From: Oenococcus oeni DSM 20252 = AWRIB129
GTDB lineage: Bacteria; Bacillota; Bacilli; Lactobacillales; Lactobacillaceae
DNA: 64,000 nt
Direction of reading: 5' to 3'
NCBI RefSeq assembly: GCF_000372485.1
Contig: NZ_AQVA01000001.1
Span: forward strand, 62,001 to 126,000
Numbering within the stretch: position 1 is the first letter of the stretch; every line of letters begins with the position of its first letter. The position numbers were made by a program, and so were the translations under genes. The notes under the pieces are model-generated. The model had not been told where the DNA came from. It made no database searches and saw nothing but the letters and a program-made list of their open reading frames with translations. This document shows positions 55,999 through 64,000 of this stretch, piece by piece.

Positions 55999-58900
55999 AT
56001 GCTGACAGAAAATAAAAATTCAAAATATCTAGTTAACCGTGAGCTTTCCTGGTTGAAGTTTAACGATCGAGTCTTAGCGCAGGCAAACGATCAAAGGCAT
56101 CCCTTATTAGAACGAGCCCGTTTTCTCTCTATTACCCAAAAAAATCTTGATGAATGGTTTATGGTTCGTCTGGCCTCGATTCATCAGATGGTTCAACTGC
56201 GTTTAAAGTCGAAAGATCCGACTGGCCTTTCGCCAACGGAGGAACTGGACGTAATTTCGCTTGCTGCAGGTGCCCAGTTGAAAAAACAACATTCTCTATA
56301 TGCACGATCACTGGTTCCAATGCTGGCCAAAAAGCACATTAACATTCTTGGGATCGACGAACTTGAAGAATCGCAATATGATTGGCTGGAAAAATATTTT
56401 CAGCAGGAGATTTTGCCGATTTTAACCCCGATGGCTGATGATGGTACACGCCCTTTTCCTTTTTTGTCTAACGACAGTTTAAATCTTGGCATTCGGATTG
56501 TTGCCAATCCGACTAAAAAGAAAAAAAGCAAAACGGAGAATTATGCTTTTATTCAGGTTCCAAAGAATCTGCAGCGGGTAATTAAACTTCCGATCGGAGT
56601 TGGACAGACTTATGTTTTGATCGAAGATGTAATTCGAGAATATATCAATCTTTTATTTCAAGGCTATAAAATTCAAGAAGTAACTGCTTTTCATTTACTT
56701 CGTGATATGGAATTAAGCATTGCCGAAGAAGATTCTCCTAATCTTTTAAAAGAAGTCCAGACCCAATTAAAAAAACGTGAACGTGGTCAGGTAATCCGTT
56801 TGGTAGCAGAGAAAAAAATGTCCAAGAAACTTGAGAAGCATCTTCAAAAAGCTCTCCCCCTTAACAAACGGAGAATTTATCGTGTTTCTGGTCCGGTTGA
56901 TCTGGCTTTTCTTGATACTTTGATCAAACAAGTTCAAATTCCTGAATTAATTTATCAACCCTTCCAACCGAGAACTGAGTTGTCGTTAATGGGCAAAGGA
57001 ATTTTTAAAACGATTGCCGACCATGATGTTCTTTTGCAGCATCCTTACGATGATTATGGACCAGTTGTAAATTTAATAAATCAAGCTGCCGATGATGACC
57101 AAACGATGGCAATCAAAATGACTCTTTATCGAGTTTCTGATCATTCTCCGATTGTAGCTGCGCTAGGAAGAGCCGCTGAAGCAGGTAAACAGGTTACGAC
57201 TCTGGTGGAAGTCAAAGCACGTTTTGACGAAGAGAACAATGTTCACTGGGCTGAGGAATTAGAAAAACAGGGAGTTCACGTGATTTATGGTCTTCCTAAT
57301 CTAAAGGTTCATGCCAAAATGACTTTAATAATCAGAAAAGAGAGTTCCGGAATCAAGCGCTATATGCATGTTGGAACCGGCAACTATAATGAAGTAACCG
57401 CTCGTCTTTATACAGATATTTCTTTGTTTACATCCAATGATCTTTTGGCTGATGATCTTGCTCAGGTTTTTAATTACTTAACCGGCTATTTTGCACCGAA
57501 AAATTTGAAAATTGCTCATATATCTCCGAATGGGATCGCTGATCATCTTGAGAAATTGATTGATGCCGAAAGTGAGGCGGAACTAAAGGGTCAAATTTCA
57601 GGAATTTGGATTAAGGCTAATTCTTTAAATGACACCAATATCATTGAACATCTTATTTACGCTAGCCAGACTGGCGTTCCGATTCATTTGTTGATTAGGG
57701 GTATCGAAACACTCAAACCGGAAATAAAGTCGGTTACGAATAAAATCAAGGTTCATTCGATTGTTGGACGTTTTCTTGAACATTCTCGAATTTATAGGTT
57801 TGCTAATAATGGTAACCCCTTGACTTATATTTCCAGTGCAGATTTAATGCCAAGAAATCTTTACCGTCGTGTTGAACTTTTAGTGCCGATTGTTGATCCG
57901 AAATGCGAATCGGAACTTGCCGAGATCTTTGAAACGATGTGGGCCGATACAGTTAATATGTGGAAGATGAAATCAGATGGCAGTTATGCTCGGCATTCCA
58001 AACGTCGCCGGAGAGTTGATAGCCAAGCGTTGTTTATGGAACAGGAATTCGTTGCAGACAGGTTCGCTGAAAAATTTGTTGGCGATGAATATGTTAGACT
58101 AAAAGCGGGAGAGTTTATGACAAAATTTGCAATTATTGATCTTGGATCAAACTCGATTCGAATGACAATCAGCCAATATCGCAAAAATGGCGAATACGAG
58201 GTGCTCGGTCGTTTTCAGGAAATGGTTCGTTTATCTGCTGGGATGGGCAGGAAACGCGTCCTGCAATCCGATGCAATTGATCGCACGATTCAAGCTGTTA
58301 AGGAATTTAAAAAAGAGATCGCAAAATATGACCAAATCAACGTTAGGGCGGTTGCGACGGCGGCTGTTCGCCAGGCCTCGAATCAAGAAGAATTTTTGGA
58401 AAGGTTTCAGTCTGCCTTGGATCAGCCGTTGGAAGTGATTTCCGGAATTCAAGAAGCTCATTATGATTATATGGGCATCATTGAGACCTTGCCAATTGAC
58501 AATGCACTGATTCTTGATACCGGTGGAGCATCTTTGGAAATGGTTATGGTTAGAGACAGGAAAGAAATTCATGCAATTTCTTTACCTGTGGGAGCGGTAA
58601 ATATTTCAGAAACCTATCTGGAAAAAGATAAAATCTCGGCAGTTTCTTTTTTCAAAAGCTCGACTGCTTTGCAGCGACTTTTTCGCGATGTTTCCTGGCT
58701 TTTGGAGGTTCGAAATTTTCCGATTGTTGCGATTGGCGGTTCCAATCGAACTTTAGCGAAAATCTCTCGCCGACAACGAGAAGTTGTTGGTTTGCCGATT
58801 CATGGTTATCATTTGCCGTCGGATGAAGCTAATCATATATTCGAACAAGTTCTTGGCAGCAATTTGAAAGAACGGGGCGATCTTCCTGGCTTGGCCAAAA

Positions 58901-59097
58901 ATCGAGCTGACATTATCGTGGGTGGTATGTTGCCGATAATCAAACTTTTTCAGTATATCGATTCCGATCAAGTTATTTTTTCACAATCTGGTCTTCGCGA
59001 GGGGATTCTCTTTGAAGAAATTCAAAAGGTTGCCGGCCATGAAGTTCTTGACCCGAGAGTTGATGAATCGGTTGATACAGAAAGTGACGAGACTTAA
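55999..59097 (+). CDS. ppk: polyphosphate kinase fused to exopolyphosphatase (PPK1-PPX)
   Basis: 1032 residues in one frame. Residues 1 to about 690 are PPK1, which adds ATP phosphate to polyphosphate: VNRELSWLKFNDRVL at the N-terminus, the phosphorylated His in VHAKM (His438) and the second active-site His in FLEHSRIYRF (His595), both three residues from the E. coli numbering. Residues 707-1032 form a full Ppx/GppA domain: IDLGSNSIRM, LILDTGGASLEMV, AIGGSNR and FSQSGLREG. A short polar linker joins them. GGGAG at 58107-58111, five bases before ATG 58117 (Met707), could give a separate Ppx. A TTG start at 55987 is an alternative. Confidence 0.9.
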   Translation: MLTENKNSKYLVNRELSWLKFNDRVLAQANDQRHPLLERARFLSITQKNLDEWFMVRLASIHQMVQLRLKSKDPTGLSPTEELDVISLAAGAQLKKQHSLYARSLVPMLAKKHINILGIDELEESQYDWLEKYFQQEILPILTPMADDGTRPFPFLSNDSLNLGIRIVANPTKKKKSKTENYAFIQVPKNLQRVIKLPIGVGQTYVLIEDVIREYINLLFQGYKIQEVTAFHLLRDMELSIAEEDSPNLLKEVQTQLKKRERGQVIRLVAEKKMSKKLEKHLQKALPLNKRRIYRVSGPVDLAFLDTLIKQVQIPELIYQPFQPRTELSLMGKGIFKTIADHDVLLQHPYDDYGPVVNLINQAADDDQTMAIKMTLYRVSDHSPIVAALGRAAEAGKQVTTLVEVKARFDEENNVHWAEELEKQGVHVIYGLPNLKVHAKMTLIIRKESSGIKRYMHVGTGNYNEVTARLYTDISLFTSNDLLADDLAQVFNYLTGYFAPKNLKIAHISPNGIADHLEKLIDAESEAELKGQISGIWIKANSLNDTNIIEHLIYASQTGVPIHLLIRGIETLKPEIKSVTNKIKVHSIVGRFLEHSRIYRFANNGNPLTYISSADLMPRNLYRRVELLVPIVDPKCESELAEIFETMWADTVNMWKMKSDGSYARHSKRRRRVDSQALFMEQEFVADRFAEKFVGDEYVRLKAGEFMTKFAIIDLGSNSIRMTISQYRKNGEYEVLGRFQEMVRLSAGMGRKRVLQSDAIDRTIQAVKEFKKEIAKYDQINVRAVATAAVRQASNQEEFLERFQSALDQPLEVISGIQEAHYDYMGIIETLPIDNALILDTGGASLEMVMVRDRKEIHAISLPVGAVNISETYLEKDKISAVSFFKSSTALQRLFRDVSWLLEVRNFPIVAIGGSNRTLAKISRRQREVVGLPIHGYHLPSDEANHIFEQVLGSNLKERGDLPGLAKNRADIIVGGMLPIIKLFQYIDSDQVIFSQSGLREGILFEEIQKVAGHEVLDPRVDESVDTESDET

Positions 59098-59106
59098 TTC
59101 CAACGA

Positions 59107-60243
59107 ATGAAAAACTTTTTTGTAAAAACAAGTCTTTTTTTGTTGGCCTTTTTTGTCGTTCTTCTTTTTTGTTTTCTTCAATCTAAAGAACAAAATAAAT
59201 CAGTCCACAAAAGCGGGCAGCCTCTGCGCCCTTATCATTTCCATAAAATCGATCAATTTTCGGTTAAGTATAAAGAAAATTTTGATACAAATAAATTTCA
59301 AAGGAAAAGCCCTTTGGCCAGGACAATTAAACAAGAAATTAAAGATAGTAATTTTTCTGGGAGTATTTTAATTATCCACAAGAATAAGATCCTCTTGAAT
59401 ACCGCCTACGGTTATGCCGATAAGAATAAAAAGATTCTGAACACACCGAAGTCGTTTTATGGAATGGCCTCAATTGAAAAAGGATTGACGGCTTTATTGA
59501 TTATGAAACAGATTCAGGCCGGTAAAATTACTTTGCAAACCAAACTTGACCTTTTTTATCCAAAAATTCCAAATGCCAAAAAGATTACCATTCATAATTT
59601 GTTAACAATGACTTCCGGACTTTCATCCAAAGGCAATCCGATAAATTTAAAAGATGGAAATGCATATATTGATTGGTATACAGATCATGCCATTCAAAAA
59701 TATCCAATTGGTAGTTGGCATTATGATGCGACTAATTTTAAAATTTTAGCCGGTATATTGAAAATATTGACGAAAAAAAGCTATGCCACTAATTTAAAAA
59801 CTGAGTTTGGCAACAAATTTCATTTCTTATCGCCGGGTGAATTTGTTGCTAGCAAAAATCATACGTACTCTTATAAAAATAATTTAACGACTGAAGCAAG
59901 CTTTTCCAAAGATCCTTCATATCTTCAACGCGAGGTTGCGACTGGCAATCTTTTTACAACGACAGGAAATTTATATTTGTACTTCCGACAATTACTTAAC
60001 GGAAAATTAATTCCAAAAAAACTCGTTCAAGAAATGTATTCAAAAGTCAATGGTTTTGCTTATGCTTCCGGTGCTTATACTTATCCCCGATATTATAAAG
60101 CTCACGGAGATATTTTGAGTTATGAGCCGAGTATCTTTATTAATAAGAACGCTACTAACGCCGTTATCATGCTTTCAAATGTTTCAAATAAAGTCCCTTG
60201 GGAAAAATTAGCCGAAAAAATTTTTCAGAAAATCAACATCTGA
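59107..60243 (+). CDS. class C beta-lactamase-like serine hydrolase, membrane-anchored
   Basis: 378 residues, with an N-terminal hydrophobic helix (about 6-24) likely acting as signal anchor. The SxxK catalytic motif is SIEK (about 123-126) in MASIEKGLTALL. The second motif is YDATN, where family members have YSNTN (Tyr kept, the Asn of YxN replaced by Ala). The third motif is replaced by HGDI. It looks like a D-Ala-D-Ala carboxypeptidase/esterase-type surface enzyme; the activity is uncertain. Confidence 0.75.
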   Translation: MKNFFVKTSLFLLAFFVVLLFCFLQSKEQNKSVHKSGQPLRPYHFHKIDQFSVKYKENFDTNKFQRKSPLARTIKQEIKDSNFSGSILIIHKNKILLNTAYGYADKNKKILNTPKSFYGMASIEKGLTALLIMKQIQAGKITLQTKLDLFYPKIPNAKKITIHNLLTMTSGLSSKGNPINLKDGNAYIDWYTDHAIQKYPIGSWHYDATNFKILAGILKILTKKSYATNLKTEFGNKFHFLSPGEFVASKNHTYSYKNNLTTEASFSKDPSYLQREVATGNLFTTTGNLYLYFRQLLNGKLIPKKLVQEMYSKVNGFAYASGAYTYPRYYKAHGDILSYEPSIFINKNATNAVIMLSNVSNKVPWEKLAEKIFQKINI

Positions 60244-60300
60244 TTATTTTCTGGCACAGTTTTTTATTGACTGCTAGAATTATCTTTGTAGAAGGGGAAA

Positions 60301-60672
60301 ATGACTGAAGCTGCTTATACAAAAACATACATCGACCGAGCCGAGGGGCAGACGCATTTGCTTTTAGATGATGTTCAGGCTGATGATCAAATATTTTTTC
60401 AGACTGTGCTTCTTTCTTTGGACGAGCGTTTTAAAGGACGGTCTGACTCGCTGGAAAAAAATATTACCGGGGTCTTCAATTCCTTAGTCGAACTGCGTAT
60501 AATCAACCAGGCAATTATGTCGGGTAAGGCGATTGTTTTTCCAAGTGATTTTCCCTATGAAAGTTTTTTATCCTTTAAAAACGGTGATCAAATTGTTTTG
60601 ACCCGAGAAAAATTATTGGCCTTCGTTGAATTATTTTTCAAACAAATTCGTCAGATTTTCCAATCGGAATGA
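60301..60672 (+). CDS. hypothetical protein, 123 residues
   Basis: Soluble helical protein with a clear AGGGG SD. Not recognised. It has an acidic N-terminal half and the LLAFVELFFKQIRQIF amphipathic helix at the end. It sits 49 bp before the thioredoxin gene. Confidence 0.55.
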   Translation: MTEAAYTKTYIDRAEGQTHLLLDDVQADDQIFFQTVLLSLDERFKGRSDSLEKNITGVFNSLVELRIINQAIMSGKAIVFPSDFPYESFLSFKNGDQIVLTREKLLAFVELFFKQIRQIFQSE

Positions 60673-60686
60673 TCTTCTTAAAAAGC

Positions 60687-60714
60687 TTGGAAAAACTCAA
60701 TTAACTGATAAAAT
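60687..60714 (+). promoter_or_regulatory. thioredoxin promoter, leaderless type
   Basis: TTGGAA (60687-60692), 16-bp spacer, TAAAAT (60709-60714). The ATG follows six bases later and no Shine-Dalgarno is present. Confidence 0.65.
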
Positions 60715-60720
60715 GTAAGT

Positions 60721-61053
60721 ATGAATTTCTATGAACCGGAAACAAATACAGATGATCAGCTTAAAAAGAATATCGAAGCCAAGGGTCGCAATTTAATGTT
60801 TTTATCTGCCGATTGGTGCGGAGATTGTAAGGCGATCAAACCATTCGTTCAGAATATCAAGGATCAGGTTTCAAAGACTGCCAATTGGTTTGATGCAGAT
60901 CGGGATGCTAATTTGGAAATTGCCAAAAGCCAAGGTTTGAGGGGAATCCCATCTTTTGTACTCTTTCAGGATGGCAAACAACTTTCTCACATTGGAGACG
61001 GGGAACGTCTGACTCCCAAACAAGTTTTGGATTGGTATCAAACAACTCTATAA
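60721..61053 (+). CDS. thioredoxin-like protein
   Basis: 110-residue thioredoxin fold with active site WCGDC (about residues 32-36) and the cis-Pro in RGIPSFVLF (about 77-85). The CGDC dipeptide is less usual than CGPC and suggests a thioredoxin-like reductant distinct from the main TrxA. Confidence 0.85.
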   Translation: MNFYEPETNTDDQLKKNIEAKGRNLMFLSADWCGDCKAIKPFVQNIKDQVSKTANWFDADRDANLEIAKSQGLRGIPSFVLFQDGKQLSHIGDGERLTPKQVLDWYQTTL

Positions 61054-61067
61054 ATTTTTAATTTTTA

Positions 61068-61090
61068 GGACGCTTTGATGGCGTTTTTTA
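61068..61090 (+). terminator. terminator after the thioredoxin gene
   Basis: A short GGACGC/GCGTT stem near 61068-61084 with a T tail. Confidence 0.5.
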
Positions 61091-61165
61091 TTTGTTTTTT
61101 TCTTTTCTTTCTGCCTGCGTTTTAAAAAATATTCGATAAAAAAGATTCTTTTTTTAAATTTTTGG

Positions 61166-61194
61166 TTTACATTTTGTTTGTCGCATGGCATAAT
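61166..61194 (+). promoter_or_regulatory. promoter of the broken amino-acid permease
   Basis: TTTACA (61166-61171), 17-bp spacer, CATAAT (61189-61194), giving a leader of about 30 nt with AAGGAG. Confidence 0.55.
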
Positions 61195-61232
61195 TTGTAC
61201 AATTCGCTTCATTAAAGGAAAAGGAGATATTT

Positions 61233-62680
61233 TTGGGACTTTTAAAACTTGCTTTTAGACGCAGTTCGATTAAACAATTTACGGAAGCCGATGCCCATTT
61301 AAAAAAGTACTTGATACGAAGGATTTGGTTGCTTTGGGTATCGGAACTGTAATTGGAACAGGAATATTTATTTTGCCGGGAACCGAAGCGGCCACTCATG
61401 CCGGCCCTGCGGTGGCAATTTCTTTTTTGCTGGCTGCTATTATTTCCGGTATATCGGGGATGGCTTATTAAGAATTTGCCAGTGCTCTGCCAGTTGCCGG
61501 ATCGGCTTATTCCTATGGCTCGGTTATTTTTGGGCAGGTCGTCGTCGACTGGTTTCTTGGCTGGTCTTTGATACTTGAATATTTCTTGGCGACTTCGGCC
61601 GTTTCTGTCGGTTTTTCATCTTATCTCGCAGGTTTGCTTCAAACGGATCATATTAGTGGCTTTAATTCCATTTTGGCTGGTCCGATGGAAGGCGGAATTA
61701 TTAATTTGCCGGCTGTAGTTTTGTTATTGGTGATTCTTGGTATTCAAATAATCGGTTTATCAACGACTCGCTGGGTCGAAAATGTTTTTGTTGCGATTAA
61801 ACTGGCTATTTTGGCAATTTTTATTATCGTTGGTTTATTTTTTATTAAATCAAATAATTATGTTCCTTTTTATCCAAAAGAATTTCAGACCGGTGCCTTT
61901 GGATTATCGGGAATTTGGATGGCTACCTCGGGGATTTTCTTTGCTTTTATTGGTTTTGATACTCTCGCTGCTCATACTGCGGAGGTTAAAAATCCAAAAA
62001 AACAGGTGGCTCGCAGAATCATTTATACGGTCATCGTAGCGGCGGTACTTTATACCTTGTTTGCAATTGTTTTGACTGGAAGGGTTAATTATACGAAATT
62101 AAATGTCAGCGATCCGGCTTCGTTTGCCTTTACTTTCGTCGGTCAAAAAGGGTTGGCTTCGGTGATTGGAATCGGTTCGATGATTGGCATGTTTACGGGT
62201 GTTTTAGCCTTGGTGTTTGCTTCTTCTCGTTTAATTTATTCTTTTGGTCGCGATGGTTTGTTACCAAATTTTATTGGGAAAATTTCCGGTAGCCAACATG
62301 TGCCCTTTAATGCGCTTCTGATTGCTGGTGTGGTTGAAATTATTTTGGCCGGCTTTGTGCCTTTGTCCTATCTTGCTTCTCTAATCAATGCAGGTACCTT
62401 GGCGGCTTTCACATTTGTTAATTTTGGTATCATACCGCTCCGCCATCGGACAGATTTACCAAATGAAAACGGTTTTCGGGTACCTGGTTATCCAATCATT
62501 CCAATTATTGGTGGTTTAACAAGTTTCTTTTTTATAACTCAGTTAGAGACAAAAACCTTGGTAATGTTTGGCGTCTGGACATTGGTTGGTTTATTGATCT
62601 ATTTCACCTATGGAGTTCGTCATTCAATGGTTAAAGAAAGCAAATTTGACCAGTCAATAATTAAAGAAAATAATGCTTGA
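61233..62680 (+). pseudogene. APC-family amino-acid permease, doubly broken
   Basis: YfnA/CAT-type permease with two lesions. From TTG 61233 (AAGGAG six bases upstream) the frame reads to HLKKY and is then lost: six A near 61302-61307 where seven restore LKKVLDTKDLVALGIGTVIG. Next, TAA at 61469-61471 interrupts GMAY-stop-EFASALPVAGSAYSYG; a one-base change from TCA (Ser) is enough. The remainder (about 400 residues to 62680) is intact, with FIGFDTLAAHTAEVKNPKKQ and the final helices. The product would be non-functional. Confidence 0.82.
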
Positions 62681-62719
62681 ATTTTCATTAGATATCATGT
62701 TAAAATGATATTTTGTTAG

Positions 62720-62792
62720 TGCCCTTTGGCCAAGTTGGTAAGGCAATGGCTTCTGGTGCCATCATGCGCTGGTTCGAGTCCAGCAAGGGCAA
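62720..62792 (+). tRNA. tRNA-Gln (CTG)
   Basis: 73-nt cloverleaf: acceptor TGCCCTT/AAGGGCA (U1-A72 as in tRNA-Gln), D-arm GCC-AAGTTGGTAA-GGC, anticodon stem ATGGC/GCCAT enclosing TTCTGGT (anticodon CTG), T-arm GCTGG-TTCGAGT-CCAGC. CCA is not encoded. Confidence 0.9.
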
Positions 62793-62805
62793 TAGTTAAT
62801 TAAAG

Positions 62806-62840
62806 CTGGCATGTTTAAGTAAAGACATGCTAGTTTTTTA
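62806..62840 (+). terminator. terminator after tRNA-Gln
   Basis: CTGGCATGT (62806-62814) pairs with ACATGCTAG (62825-62833, one G-U), followed by six T. Confidence 0.85.
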
Positions 62841-63309
62841 ATACACAAAATAAATAAAGTGCAACGTGTGTTAGCAATTTTTGCTTAATAATTTGGATCT
62901 TGACAAACTCCTGATACAAGGTTGTATATAAAGTTCAAAAATAAAAAATATGCTGTTTAATTGTTATGGTTTTGCGCCCCGTCGATTGCTGATCTTTATC
63001 TTTATTTAAATTAAAGACACCGTTGATCAATTTCACAACTGAAAATGGGAGATAACGTTATTTTAGACAAACAAGATCGTCCGATTTTCAAAATGTATAA
63101 TGAGAAAGGGATAAGAGTTATTTTTAAATAAAAGGAATTAGCTTTTTAATATTCAGTGGATCTTGGAGAATCAAGATTTCATTATTTTTTATTCGAGACA
63201 GATTGTTATATGTTGCTTTTTTGACAATAAAAGCTCCCGTTAACAAAGTTTTTTATTTTTATATCGGTAATTATTGGGTGTGCTTTAAGGTCTAATCTGT
63301 TAATCAATA
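62841..63309. other. gene-free stretch with promoter-operator and a short reading frame
   Basis: About 470 bp without a convincing gene. TTGACA (62900-62905) and a TGTATA-type -10 near 62923-62928 surround the palindrome at 62914-62927. A 28-codon frame at 63045-63131 (MGDNVILDKQDRPIFKMYNE...) lies downstream. It looks like the tail of a decayed gene rather than a working one. Confidence 0.4.
62914..62927. promoter_or_regulatory. palindromic operator-like site
   Basis: ATACAAGGTTGTAT is a perfect palindrome apart from the two-base centre, placed over the -10 side of a TTGACA promoter. It looks like a dimeric repressor site, but no intact gene follows. The cognate regulator is unknown. Confidence 0.5.
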
Positions 63310-64000
63310 TGTTTATTCAATTATTTATTATCTTTTTAACAATTATTGGAATATTCTTCTTAAATCGTTCCAGCTTATTTAAAAATCGTTCACAATATTT
63401 TCGAATAGCTGCCATGTCAATTATTTTCCTGACGGCTTTTATTAGAATATTTCGCTATAGTTCGATAATGGGACTTAATTTGGACGAAGCAATGGGTGGC
63501 TATAATTCCTGGAGCTTGGCCCACTACGGTGTTGATTCGGCTTTAAATCGTAACCCTGTCTATTTGTATGCTTGGGGCACGGGCATGAACCTTCTTTATC
63601 CCTTGATCAGCGTTCCTTTTATAAAATTGATCGGGCTTAGTTTGGTCGCTTATCGTTTACCGATGGTAATTCTCAGCATCGGATCGATTTTTTCTCTTGT
63701 GGTTGGAATGCTGATGTATAAATTACCGAACAGATTGATTTTGCTGAGTTTGGCAACCGTTTTTCTTAGCCCTTGGTCAATTATGGCTAATCGTTGGGGC
63801 TTGGAGAGCAATCTTTTCCCAATTATTTTCACTTTTGCTGCTTCGGCCTTTTTGCTTTTTTTAAGTAAACAGGCAAATCATCCGAAACAAGCAAAAATGT
63901 ATCTCTATATCTTTGCTTTTTTAATTGCTCTTAGCGCTTATGCTTATTCGAATAATTGGTTTATGCTGCCGTTTTTCGTTTGCGGGATTTTTGGATATTT
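63310..64000 (+). CDS. GT39/PMT-type membrane glycosyltransferase, partial
   Basis: Open from ATG 63310 to the window end (230 codons, incomplete). Hydrophobic segments begin at residue 3, and the first outer loop carries the acidic GLNLDEAMGGYNSWSL (about residues 56-71), the Asp-Glu pattern of GT-C enzymes that use lipid-linked sugars. It probably modifies a surface polymer or lipid. No good Shine-Dalgarno was seen. Confidence 0.75.

Overview
The window is a low-G+C Gram-positive chromosome segment that fits the Leuconostocaceae. Gene content and protein style suggest Oenococcus, most likely O. oeni. This is inference from protein style, the His-type T-box with an amino-acid ABC transporter, PepO, the LmrCD-like exporter and the number of freshly broken genes; no rRNA or species marker is present. 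No IS element, prophage or CRISPR array was seen.

Layout. 0-7 kb: two small hypothetical genes, two divergent sugar porters, ribU behind an FMN riboswitch, and an ammonium transporter broken by one missing T. 7-11.5 kb: a broken YbaK-type deacylase, a DUF1413-like gene, a DgkB-RlmD/TrmA-type pair and a nucleoside hydrolase. 11.6-16.5 kb: a LacI-controlled cluster on the minus strand (TIM-barrel isomerase-like protein, carboxylate-type permease, KduD-like dehydrogenase, 2-hydroxyacid dehydrogenase), probably for a sugar acid. 16.7-19.1 kb: a T-box leader and a three-gene amino-acid ABC transporter. 19.1-24 kb: tsaE, a DnaQ-like exonuclease, a frameshifted amidase, a membrane protein with a TelA-family partner, and exoA. 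24-31 kb: murB (no usual start codon), a Na+/H+ antiporter, cdaA-cdaR for c-di-AMP, a glycosyltransferase and tpiA. 31-37.6 kb: an MsmK-type sugar ABC ATPase behind a cre site and a structured leader, enolase, copY-copB and a universal stress protein. 37.7-47.2 kb: a drug MFS pump, murF, cshA, acpS-alr-mazF, a membrane-anchored cyclophilin and a KimA-like potassium permease. 47.2-54 kb: tRNA-Pro, a heterodimeric ABC exporter and a four-gene glutamine-type ABC operon. 54-64 kb: pepO, a polyphosphate kinase fused to an exopolyphosphatase, a class C beta-lactamase-like protein, a thioredoxin, a doubly broken amino-acid permease, tRNA-Gln, and the start of a GT39-type membrane glycosyltransferase that runs off the end.

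Three themes stand out. (1) A single chain carries both polyphosphate synthesis and breakdown modules, with a plausible internal start for the second. (2) Many genes (usp, trx, kimA-like, tpiA, cdaA, tsaE, dgkB, the gene at 20933, exoA, perhaps murB) have a -10 hexamer only 6-9 nt before the start codon and no Shine-Dalgarno, which predicts leaderless or nearly leaderless mRNAs. (3) Four genes carry small indels, three of them single-base losses in or beside short homopolymers, matching the mismatch-repair-deficient state known for Oenococcus.
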